Shown here piece by piece: positions 54,576 to 64,000 of a DNA stretch of 64,000 bases; positions within the stretch are counted from its first letter, which is position 1, and each line of letters begins with the position of its first letter. Both the position numbers and the translations under genes were made by a program. Where the stretch lies: NCBI GenBank assembly GCA_002943765.1, contig PQWQ01000016.1, forward strand, positions 124,001 through 188,000, written 5' to 3'. Under the pieces are notes generated by a model. The model saw only the letters and a program-made list of their open reading frames with translations, was not told the origin of the DNA and ran no database searches. Source of the stretch: Psoroptes ovis (taxonomy: Eukaryota > Arthropoda > Arachnida > Sarcoptiformes > Psoroptidae).

Positions 54576-55145
54576 AAGGTATAGAGGTTATTTTGTTGAT
54601 AAATAAAAAAATAATGATAATAATGAAAATATATTCAATTGAATTCATATTATTGATATTGATTTAAATTTATGTTTGTGTGTTTATTATTATTATCAAA
54701 TTCAATCATCATATATGGTATGATTATGATGATGATGATGAATTTATATTGATTATGTATTAATCCATATAAACATTATCGAAATGAGTTATTCGTATGC
54801 ATTGAAATGATGATCATAAAACATGAATAATAATCGTAATAATAACAATTATTGATAATCATAACAAAAAAACATACATACACAAATATTGATAGATTTA
54901 TGTATTTACATTTCACATGTGAATAACTTTATTCATTTCATTTCATTCCAATTCATTTCATTTATTTCATATCATATCCATATTCTCAATATTCAATATT
55001 ATTTATGAATTTCTTTCTTTTATTTTATCTTTGATCAAAGATAATTAAATGAATTATGATTATTTATTATGATTGCTATTGTTATTGTATTTATTCGTTT
55101 TTTTTCTTTTGATTATTTTCTCTTGATTATTTTTTGATTATTATC

Positions 55146-55147
<2 letters not shown>

Positions 55148-55188
<41 letters not shown>
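55148..55188. repeat. (AAT)n microsatellite
   Basis: Thirteen or so AAT units in a pure run. Confidence 0.9.
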
Positions 55189-55699
55189 TCAATATTAACG
55201 AATAATAACGAACAAAAATGTAAAAAAAGAAATTAAACCAAAAGAGGTGATTGAACTTTTCTTTTGTTTTATTACTATTATTATTGCTATTATTCAAAAT
55301 AATAATAATTCTGTATTGAAAATTTACATTTTCGTTCATTCATTCATTTATCACATCTTCAATTTATGAAGCATTTGTTTTTTTATATTTATATCATTTA
55401 ATTAATTATTCAAATAATTATTGTTGGTTGTTTGATGAATATTATCATGATTATTTGATGATAAATTGTAAAAATAATTGATAATGATGACAATTTATCG
55501 ATTTTTAAATTGATTAATTCATTTAAAGAGAAACTTAAAACTTGAATCGAAGCCCTTCACATGATGGCGATGTTTTGAAGAGGTTTTTTTATCAGAAATC
55601 AATTGATTTCGATTGATCGATCGATCACTCCATCTGACGATTCGATATCATAAATGCATGCCATTCGCTTTTGGCTATTCTTCTCGACAAATATGAATA

Positions 55700-55781
55700 T
55701 TAAGTTGTCCCATAAGTTCTTGCCGTTTTTTTATATATATTTTTCATTCGAAAAAGAACAAGAACTTATGGGACAACCTAA
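55700..55781. mobile_element. 82-bp mariner-type MITE, a different subfamily
   Basis: Left end TTAAGTTGTCCCATAAGTTC, right end the inverse of TTAGGTTGTCCCATAAGTTC; arms match over 23 bp with one mismatch. TA target duplication at 55698-55699 and 55782-55783. Inner sequence differs from the two 80-bp copies. Its arms match each other best, so it may be the youngest of the three. Confidence 0.88.
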
Positions 55782-56245
55782 TACACTCCTATTTCATTTC
55801 ATTTATTATTATAGTGGTAGTTATTGTTTGTTTATTTGTAAATTCATTTTCCCATTTTGTTTTTCATTTCTCAAAATTTTATTACATTACATTGCATTGT
55901 TACTCAAAAAAATGATTAAATACAAAGAAAAGCACCAATGCTGCTTCTTCTTTCTTTGCCTTATTTTACTTTCATTGTTAATAGCAACACGCGCTCACAA
56001 TCAATATATTAATAGCGCCATTAAATAAAGAATAAAATGATTAGAAAAAAATGTTTAATTTTAACCTTATGAGTATTGATCTCCATTTAAGAAAAAATTT
56101 GAGTATTGAATGAAATAACAATGAGTATTGACAATATTTTTAATTATTAATTACTAATTATTGTTTATTTTTCATTTATTTCAGATTCATCAAACTACTA
56201 AAAGTAAAAAAAGAAAAAATTGTTTCATTTGTTTCACTTCAATTG

Positions 56246-56299
56246 ATGGATATTGATGATCAACTTTCAAATTTGATGAAATTTGAGTTATCAAAATAA
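56246..56299 (+). promoter_or_regulatory. Upstream ORF (17 codons) in zinc-finger gene 5' leader
   Basis: ATG at 56246 opens a short frame MDIDDQLSNLMKFELSK that stops at 56299, 16 nt before the main ATG at 56316 and in another frame. It lies after the candidate acceptor at 56184, so it should be in the mature leader. It could reduce translation of the main frame. Confidence 0.45.
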
Positions 56300-56315
56300 T
56301 TTTATTTAAAATAAA

Positions 56316-59300
56316 ATGAATTCATCTACGATTGCGACAAATGTATTATCGACTTCAACGATAACGATAGCATCGACTACAACAGCAATAACAAAAACAA
56401 CGACAACATCTTTAGCATCATCATCATCATGTTCTAAATCACCTTCACCACCATCAAAATCACCATCACCAGCTTTGTCTTCATCATCATCGCTGTTGTC
56501 ATCGTCGACTAAAAATGCAGCAATCCAAGACAATCGACAAGATGTAACGAAAAAATCTTCGATAGCAACATCCAAAGATGTTTCAAATAATGATGATAAT
56601 AATAAGAATGATAATGTAAATGATAATGATAATAACGAAAATATCAATAATAATGATAATAAAAGTAAGCCAAAATCATTGAATCAGCCAACTAACCGTA
56701 CAGATGTTGAACCAATTTCAAGGTCCTCAATGAATAATAATACAATTATGAAAAGATTTGCCAAATTATATCAAAACAATCATAATAATCATCATCATGA
56801 TCTTCAACAACAACAATATCGACGTCGTTTAGAGAAAGAAATTGATGAATTAAAAGAATTAATATTCTCAATGAAACATTCGATTAATATACTTGAAAAA
56901 ATACGCAATATTTCCAATGAACATATTGATTTTTTGCGCTCATTATATTTCAAGAATATTCATAAAAATAATAATGACGATGAGGATGATGATGATGATC
57001 ATTTAAACAATCTTCAAACAATAAGAGAATTTGATCAAGATTTAGAAAAATGGAACAAAAAATATAATTCAATTACAATGTTTCATACCATAAGTGGTGA
57101 TGATGCTAAAATACGTTCATTATTCAGTTTGAGTGGTGATTTCAATAATGTTTCGAGTAATTTCAATTTAAGGCAGCAACATCAACGATTAATCAATTCA
57201 AAACGCAAAAAATTAAATCATGGTGATGATAATATTGATGATGTTCGTCGCAAATTGTCCAAAAATTTGGATGATTATGTTAATAAATCAAAGAGACAAA
57301 AATTACTGATGCCTTCACATATTTCATCATATATTTTTGATGATGCATATTTATCGAATAATCGAAATAAATCTAATGCCAAATCATCCACGATTTCTTC
57401 GTGTGATGATGAAAATTATATTGATTATGATGATAATGAAGCTTCCCTAGATTATGACGACGAATATGATTATGATTATGATGCTATGGATGATGAAGAT
57501 ATCATCGATGCAGATGGTGATATTAGATCTAATAATAATAATAATAATAATAATTCTAAGAATATACAAAATGTCAATAATAATGCTATGAATAATAATG
57601 ATAGCCATAATAATAATAACAATGATAATGAAAACAATGTCAATCAAAGGGGAAAAACTCAAAACACACATGTCATTCATCTAAATGATGATGATGACGA
57701 TGATCTCAATGAAAATAATGATGCGAACAATAAATACAATATCGATGATGGAAAAAATATCAATATTGAAAATGAAAGTAATAATAATGATCAAGATGAT
57801 AATAATAATAATAATGTTCATGCAGAAACAGCTGATCAATCTTCAATATTGCCAATCGATAATTTGAATGATAATGAAGTAAACAACATGATGATCATAC
57901 CGACAGAGGTGTGTGAAGTTTCTATGGAAACAGCATCCAACAATAATGAACCGATGGGGTTGAATTTCTTGAATTCAGACATTATTGAACATTTAGATAA
58001 TAGTAATGAATCAAATTCAATGACCAAAAAGAGACTATTATTACAGCAGCAGCAACAACAAAAATCAAAACAGAATTCAGAATCATCATATGATGTAATA
58101 AAAGTAATTTATAAAAATATTAATAAAAATTTAACGAAATTAGACGACATAAAACGTCGACAACAATTGCCTTCATCATCATCATCATCCAATGATAATA
58201 ATAATAGTAGTAATAGTGCACAAATATCTTTGACTAAATCATCCTCATCTTCATCAAACAAATCAATGAATGATAATATGAATGTTTCATTACAAAATTT
58301 CTCAAATAAATTGAATCAACAGCAACAATTAATGGCATCTAATAACAATGATTTGATACAATCACAAACAATTAAATTAATGAATAATAAATCTTTTAAT
58401 AATGAATATCGAAACGTCAATTCATCTAATGGTGGCGGTGGTATTCATCGTACAAGGGCCACACGAAATTCAATCAACAATGCACATCAACAAACATTTT
58501 CTTCTGCATCATCATCATCATCAAGTGTCAATAATCAATTAATTGATCAAACACTAAACCGTAACAGTATTCATAGCGGAAGAAATATCAGACAACAAAT
58601 ATCAGATAATCAACAGCTATTAGCCCAACAAAATTCATTGCAACAATTGCCTGCTAAACCATTATTGCAATGTGATTATAAAGGTTGTAAATTTCAAACA
58701 AATATTCGACAGCGTTTAGTAATGCATAAACGTGCACACCTTGGAGAAACTTTATATCATTGTGATGTTGAAGGTTGTGGATATTTTTCCAATTATAAAG
58801 GAAATATCAAAATCCATAAGAAACATCGTCATCGTTTAACGACTTCATCATCGACAACAATTACATCATCATCATCATTTCCAGGATCGACAACATCAGT
58901 AGCAGAAGCCGCAATGTCTTCCACACCAAATTCAGTGGTGAAATTATTGACACCGATTTTTACGGATCGAGCAACTACAAGATCATTGACGGCTGCAGCG
59001 GTTGCAGCTGCTGCTAATGAATCACACAACTCATTATTAAATATGACTGATCAACAGCAATCACCATTTATGGATGACGATATTGATAATTATGATAATA
59101 ATATATCTGATTTATTGATTGACAATGATTCAATGATGACCAAACGTTGTGGAAGGAAACGTAAAAGTCGAATACATTCAGAAGATTCTCTTAAACAATT
59201 TTATCAGCAACAACAACAAAATTATTCATTAATAAATTTCAATAATAATGATGATAACAGTAATGGTGATTTGAGTATGGATGAAGGATCAATGACTGGT

Positions 59301-60497
59301 GATTTCGATTATGGCATGGAAAATATTTCCATTCTTTTAAATGATCAATTGAACGATAACGATGATGGCAAACAAAATTTGAATATGATGATGGAATCCA
59401 TCATCAGCTATAATCAAACGACAGATGAATATGAATGCAATATTGAAGATTGTAATTATAAAACACGTTTTCGTCAAAATATTATTGCACATGTATATTC
59501 GCATACTGGCATTATTAGTACTAATGATCACAATAATGATGATAATAATAACAATAATAATGAAATGTTTGGTTGTGATTATCGAGGATGTCAATATCAA
59601 ACAAATGTGCTTGCAAATCTTGAAATTCACAAGCAAGAACGTCATAATAATTCTAATAATAACAATAAACAGCAACAACAACAACGATTTCAGCAGATTC
59701 TCTTGAAGCAGCAGCAACAACAACAACAATCTCAATCGTCTAATAAATCACAATTATCGACAAAATTATATCGATGTAGATTTCGTAATTGTCCCTTTTC
59801 AACGCCATTATTACAATTACGTAATAATCATGAATCTCGAGTACATAATATGAATTTGAATTCAAATACAAACATAATTAATAATTCAAATCAGCAACAA
59901 AGATCGATGAAACTGCGAAACCATCAAAATCATCAGCAAATAAAACAATTGAATTATAAACAAAATAATGGCTTTAATCGATCATCGATGTTTGATGCTG
60001 ATGATGATGGTGATGGTGATAATAATTTAGAAGATATCGATAATGACGATAATGAATATGACAATAATAATAACAACGAAAATAATAATAATAATAATGA
60101 TGATGATATGATCAATGATAATTCTAAAAATAATGCCAACAATGATTACAATGATAATGATGAATATGATGAAAATATGATTATTAATGATAATGATAAT
60201 GGTGACAATAATGATAATGATCGAACAATGAATAAAACTAATGGCATTACAAATTCAAATACTGGTAATAATAATGAAAATGTAAATAATATCAATGATA
60301 ATAATAAAAACAACAATAATAATAATAATAATCAAGATAATCAAAATAATGCAAATGATACAAAAAATTTGTCTCAAATTGACAAGATAAATATTAAAAA
60401 TAATGATAAACCAAAAAATCTGAATAAAATAAATGAAACAAATATGAATATTTTCAAAATAAAAACATGCACATCCATAGCGACTGTAAAAAAATAA
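56316..60497 (+). CDS. Large C2H2 zinc-finger protein with Asn/Asp-rich tracts
   Basis: Probable nuclear nucleic-acid-binding protein, 1393 residues in one uninterrupted exon. Five C2H2 fingers can be read: about residues 786-808 (CDYKGC...HKRAH), 816-839 (CDVEGC...HKKHRH), 1041-1063 (CNIEDC...HVYSH), 1087-1110 (CDYRGC...HKQERH) and 1154-1177 (CRFRNC...HESRVH). All have C-x4-C-x12-H spacing. Fingers 1 and 2 are adjacent; 3-5 are scattered between low-complexity linkers. A conserved-looking helical block (RRRLEKEIDELKELIFSMKH) lies near residue 175. Most of the rest is poly-Asn, Asp/Glu, Ser and Gln from AAT, GAT, TCA and CAA repeats. I cannot place it in a named family. A GRKRKSR basic stretch near residue 950 could be a nuclear localisation signal. 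Neighbours give no clue. Confidence 0.88.
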   Translation: MNSSTIATNVLSTSTITIASTTTAITKTTTTSLASSSSCSKSPSPPSKSPSPALSSSSSLLSSSTKNAAIQDNRQDVTKKSSIATSKDVSNNDDNNKNDNVNDNDNNENINNNDNKSKPKSLNQPTNRTDVEPISRSSMNNNTIMKRFAKLYQNNHNNHHHDLQQQQYRRRLEKEIDELKELIFSMKHSINILEKIRNISNEHIDFLRSLYFKNIHKNNNDDEDDDDDHLNNLQTIREFDQDLEKWNKKYNSITMFHTISGDDAKIRSLFSLSGDFNNVSSNFNLRQQHQRLINSKRKKLNHGDDNIDDVRRKLSKNLDDYVNKSKRQKLLMPSHISSYIFDDAYLSNNRNKSNAKSSTISSCDDENYIDYDDNEASLDYDDEYDYDYDAMDDEDIIDADGDIRSNNNNNNNNSKNIQNVNNNAMNNNDSHNNNNNDNENNVNQRGKTQNTHVIHLNDDDDDDLNENNDANNKYNIDDGKNINIENESNNNDQDDNNNNNVHAETADQSSILPIDNLNDNEVNNMMIIPTEVCEVSMETASNNNEPMGLNFLNSDIIEHLDNSNESNSMTKKRLLLQQQQQQKSKQNSESSYDVIKVIYKNINKNLTKLDDIKRRQQLPSSSSSSNDNNNSSNSAQISLTKSSSSSSNKSMNDNMNVSLQNFSNKLNQQQQLMASNNNDLIQSQTIKLMNNKSFNNEYRNVNSSNGGGGIHRTRATRNSINNAHQQTFSSASSSSSSVNNQLIDQTLNRNSIHSGRNIRQQISDNQQLLAQQNSLQQLPAKPLLQCDYKGCKFQTNIRQRLVMHKRAHLGETLYHCDVEGCGYFSNYKGNIKIHKKHRHRLTTSSSTTITSSSSFPGSTTSVAEAAMSSTPNSVVKLLTPIFTDRATTRSLTAAAVAAAANESHNSLLNMTDQQQSPFMDDDIDNYDNNISDLLIDNDSMMTKRCGRKRKSRIHSEDSLKQFYQQQQQNYSLINFNNNDDNSNGDLSMDEGSMTGDFDYGMENISILLNDQLNDNDDGKQNLNMMMESIISYNQTTDEYECNIEDCNYKTRFRQNIIAHVYSHTGIISTNDHNNDDNNNNNNEMFGCDYRGCQYQTNVLANLEIHKQERHNNSNNNNKQQQQQRFQQILLKQQQQQQQSQSSNKSQLSTKLYRCRFRNCPFSTPLLQLRNNHESRVHNMNLNSNTNIINNSNQQQRSMKLRNHQNHQQIKQLNYKQNNGFNRSSMFDADDDGDGDNNLEDIDNDDNEYDNNNNNENNNNNNDDDMINDNSKNNANNDYNDNDEYDENMIINDNDNGDNNDNDRTMNKTNGITNSNTGNNNENVNNINDNNKNNNNNNNNQDNQNNANDTKNLSQIDKINIKNNDKPKNLNKINETNMNIFKIKTCTSIATVKK

Positions 60498-61745
60498 TCT
60501 GCACTGAAACAATAATATTATTATTAAAGAAAAAAAACAGGGTGAAATTATAATAAATAATCATTATTAAGAATTGGACAAATTTATAGTTTGACCATAA
60601 GCACCATTTATATTTGATCATTCATTCACAAAAACACACACACACACATCGCATGCACAAACAGCCGTAAATTTACAAAAATAATTATATCAAACATATC
60701 TACTGCCATACTCATAAAAAAACAAAAATATTCACATAAATTCATACAAACAAATGCAGAATAATTGAAAAATAATTCAAACATTTGTGTAATCGCATTA
60801 ACAACGTTAAGCCTTAAGTGACGAGCCTAAAATAGAATTGATTGGCCGAAAAATTAAAAATTATATTAAAATAGATTGATTCCAACAAACATTTACATCA
60901 AAGATAATAATTCTTTATTTTTTGATCAAAAAAAAAATTTATTTCTTTAAAATTTTTTTTTTCTCATCATTAACTTCATCATTAATTCATACCCACATTA
61001 TACATGAACAACAACATTTTCAATTACAAAAATAGCATCTCAAAAATCATCTCCAAAAATTTTTCTTCATTTTTTTACTCATCATTGTCTGATTACATTC
61101 AAATTTTATTTTATTTTATTCGTGAATCGATTAATTACAATTACATCGATTCATTTAAATTCATCAAGTATCGAGTTCAAATTCAAATGTTCATTCCAAG
61201 AATTTTATCTTATTATATTTTTGTCTGAAAAAAATTAACCAAAATACATACATAATGATTGTATTTTGATTTTTTTGTCTATGAAAATTTTCATTTTTCT
61301 ACCAAAATGAATGAATGAATAAATAATTTTTTTTAATTTGAAATTCATTGAGTTTATCATTTGTTTTTTGTTTTTTTTTTTTTTTTTTGATGCTCAGCAA
61401 TTGATCAAAAATGGTTCAAGTATTTTTCGATTGAAAAATATTGCCAATTGATATATTTGTATGTGTGTGTGTGTTTGATAAATCGAAATTTTTCCCTTCA
61501 ATATTCAATCGATCATTTGATTAGATTTGTGATTTGAGATTTATTCATCCATTTTTCTTTGGTTTAAGATGGCTTCGAAAATGTTTATTGATTGATTTGT
61601 TGTGATATCGATTGATGTTTGTTGATTTTGATCAATGATTAAATGATTTTGACCATACACAGTGCCATTTTTTTCGCTTCCTTTATTTGCTCCAAATGTT
61701 TATTTATTCAATTTCTTTGTTGTTGCAAAATTTTTGTGAAAAATA
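60498..61745. other. Intergenic stretch between zinc-finger and fibulin-like genes
   Basis: AT-rich. Contains the zinc-finger 3' UTR and the fibulin-like promoter and 5' UTR. A 74-codon plus frame at 61004-61228 has no supporting feature. A poly-T run lies at about 61370-61388. Confidence 0.5.
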
Positions 61746-62466
61746 ATGCCTCGTTCAATCATAATTATATTGTTTGTATTTATTGTCAATTGTAAGTATT
61801 ATGAGGGTTAAATGAAATTTTTTTTTCTATGAAAATTAATAATCAAAATATTTATTTATTTTTGTTTTCAATAATCAGTCAATCGTTCAGCTCATTCGAA
61901 TGAAATTTTATATAAATATTTTGGTAATGAACAAAACAACAATAATATCGATTATAGTAATATTTCGTTGTCAGAATTGAAACAATGTTGTTTGCTTGAT
62001 GAATGTTCATCGACAACAACAACAATAACAGTGAAAAAATTTACGAATAATTTAAAATATGAAAAAATTCGTGAAAAATTTCAAAATAATTTATTCAAAC
62101 AATCATTATGTATGGAAATATTTGAACGATGTTGCCGACAACATCGACTAAATAAACATTGCACTATTGGTCATAATGCGATAATGTATGAATTAAATTT
62201 TAAAAATTTTGATTGTGATGATAAATTTTTAAAAAATGGAAAAAATCTGAATCATTTAAACTATGAATCATATCGTTGCTGTAGTGATTGTAAATATGGT
62301 CGATTAATTGGTGAAAAATTTCAATCATTCAAATCTTGTGATCAAATGAATCGAATTATTTATTCAAATAATAATATTTTGCAATCACGCGATGAATTGT
62401 CACCGGCAACAATATTTTTAGATTGTTGTAAAAGAGAAATCGATCCATTTTATGAAGATAATATTG

Positions 62467-62498
<32 letters not shown>

Positions 62499-64000
62499 CA
62501 TATTGATTTCAATTTAGATTATTTTGATAGCAGCAATAATAATAATAATGTGAAAAGCAATACAAATACTTATAATCATTATAAAAATGATTTGATGATA
62601 TTAAATGATGATTATAATGGAACAAATAATTTAAATAATAATAAATGTCCAATCGGTTTTCAATGGGATGAATTTGAAAATGTTTGCAAAGATATTAATG
62701 AATGCCAAATTGGTACACATACATGTAATGAAACATTAAGATGTGATAACACAATTGGATCATTTTTATGTGTACGAGTATTAGATTGTGGTACTGGTTA
62801 TACAATTAATGCCGATACATATGAATGTGATGATATTGATGAATGTAAATTAAACATACATCATTGTGGTGATGATTATCGTTGCCGTAATACACAAGGT
62901 TCATTTAAATGTGATCGTATCCGTTGTCCAAATGGTCAAACATTGATCAATGGTTTTTGTCGTCGAACCAATTGTGATCAAGCAAATATGATATTCGATT
63001 ATGAATTAGGATTATGTCAACCGAAAAAAAATCCATGTTTAAGCAATCCTTGTTTACCAAGTGAACAATGTCTATTAAGAGAAAATGACACTGATGAATA
63101 TGATTGTGTATTATATTGTTCAAGTGGTTATCGCTACAATCATACCTGTGAGTATGAAATGAATTTTAAGATGCTAATTCAATCAGAATTAATATTTTAT
63201 TTGATTTGAAATTCAGTGATGAAGTGTGAAGATATCGATGAATGTATGGAAAAAACTCACCGTTGCGATTCAAATCAGCAATGTGAAAATGGCGATGGTT
63301 ATTATCGCTGTTTTTGTAAGCCAGGATTCGAATTGAATAAATACCGACAGTGTGTCGATAAAAATGAATGCCTTAGATATGACATCCGAATGGAATGTGC
63401 AAAACAATCGAAAATTTGTGTAAATACCATTGGTTCATATCGTTGTGAATGCGATAAAGGTTTTGTTTGGGATGTATTCACTAATAAATGTCAAGATATT
63501 AATGAATGTCATCAAAATGGCTGGAATTTATGTGAACATTCATGCATCAATACATATGGCAGTTTTGAATGTAAATGTGCAAACGGTTATCGTTTAATGT
63601 CAAACAAACGTAATTGTACCGATATTGATGAATGTGAAAATTGGACACCATTCGATACCAATTACAATGATGAACAACAGCAACAGTTGCCATTATTTGA
63701 TTTTAATATTGATAATCGTAATGAAAAAGTATGTCGCGGTATTTGTCGAAATCGTATTGGCAGTTTTAGCTGTGAATGTCCAAATGGTTATCGTCTTGAA
63801 AATGGTAATCATTGTGTCGACATAAATGAATGTGAAGACTATACAATTTGTCCACGTTCATCAACATCTACATTACGACGACAACATTGTATTAATTTAA
63901 TTGGCTCATATGAATGTGTCGATATTGAATGCCCTATTGGCTATGATTTTCGTCGAACAAAACAAAGGTATGTTGGAGAAAAATTGCTATTTCAATTATT
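61746..64000 (+). CDS. FBLN1: Fibulin-like extracellular matrix protein (partial, 3' end cut)
   Basis: Secreted matrix protein; fibulins bind basement-membrane and elastic-fibre components in a Ca-dependent way. Exons 61746-61791, 61879-63147 and 63217-63967; introns of 87 and 69 bp are phase 1, and the third donor (AG/GTATGT) at 63968 is phase 2. Exon 1 is a signal peptide (MPRSIIIILFVFIVN). Then come anaphylatoxin-type Cys-Cys pairs (KQCCLLDEC, FERCCRQ, YRCCSDC, LDCCK). After an Asn-rich spacer there is a row of calcium-binding EGF modules with D-(I/V)-(D/N)-EC starts (DINECQIG, DIDECKLN, DIDECMEK, DINECHQN, DIDECENW, DINECEDY). This order fits fibulin-1/2. Odd points are the poly-Asn spacer and a Gln-rich insertion inside one EGF module (NYNDEQQQQLPLF). 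The C-terminal fibulin domain lies beyond the window, so fibulin-1 rather than another fibulin is not certain. Confidence 0.82.

Larger units (their letters stand above)
38905..56315. other. 17 kb AT-rich gene-poor stretch
   Basis: No convincing gene on either strand. Frames here are short and dominated by Ile/Phe/Asn/Tyr from AT-rich repeats. It contains many ATT/AAT runs, a TG microsatellite, three mariner-like MITEs, a perfect hairpin, and the promoters of TMED2 (left end) and of the zinc-finger gene (right end). A 3' splice site (TTTCAG at 56179-56184) just before the zinc-finger gene suggests that an upstream untranslated exon lies somewhere in this region. Confidence 0.5.

Noticed and set aside
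55654..56028. 124-codon plus frame starting MHAIRFW.
   Set aside because: Runs through the 82-bp MITE and AT-rich sequence. Hydrophobic by composition and unsupported by any motif.
56306..56647. 113-codon antisense frame at the start of the zinc-finger gene, Asp/Val-rich.
   Set aside because: Mirror image of Ser/Thr/Asn-coding repeats on the plus strand.
1..64000. CRISPR arrays, rRNA and tRNA genes, endogenous viral copies.
   Set aside because: I found no spaced direct repeats, no recognisable RNA gene by eye and no viral gene. A tRNAscan and repeat-library search could still find short items that I missed.

Overview
The window looks like nuclear DNA of a small-genome arthropod. It is very AT-rich outside genes, introns are short (about 45-90 bp) with GT-AG ends, and coding regions carry many AAT/CAA/TCA trinucleotide runs that give Asn, Gln and Ser tracts. 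Gene content (filamin, ensconsin/MAP7, TMED2, a fibulin-like EGF protein) is metazoan. An astigmatid mite of the dust-mite type is my best guess, but this is an inference from composition and gene style. There is no rRNA, CRISPR array or prokaryotic feature, and I recognised no tRNA by eye.

Layout. (1) 1-6313, minus strand: a tandem cluster of five related small genes that I do not recognise. Each is built from three exons joined by two phase-1 introns, and one gene (1474-2660) is a fused two-unit copy with a one-base frameshift. (2) 8135-9081, plus: a small four-exon gene for a probable secreted protein, with 42- and 21-nt internal exons. (3) 9082-23205: a 14 kb stretch without a convincing gene, rich in microsatellites. 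(4) 23206-27759, plus: an eight-exon ensconsin/MAP7-like gene. (5) 28848-35117, minus and convergent with it: a filamin gene with two CH domains but only 11 filamin repeats, plus an alternative last exon (31035-31885) hidden in one intron. (6) 38183-38904, minus: TMED2, a p24 cargo receptor. (7) 38905-56315: a 17 kb AT-rich gene-poor stretch with three short mariner-type MITEs and a perfect hairpin. (8) 56316-60497, plus: a single-exon 1393-aa zinc-finger protein with long Asn/Asp tracts. (9) 61746 to the right edge, plus: a fibulin-like gene, cut by the window end.

The named genes are unrelated housekeeping or structural genes (actin crosslinking, microtubule binding, ER-Golgi transport, extracellular matrix, nucleic-acid binding) and do not form a pathway. 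The least explained parts are the tandem three-exon family on the left and the intronic filamin exon. All exon coordinates were derived by hand from reading frame, phase and GT-AG sites, without transcript data.
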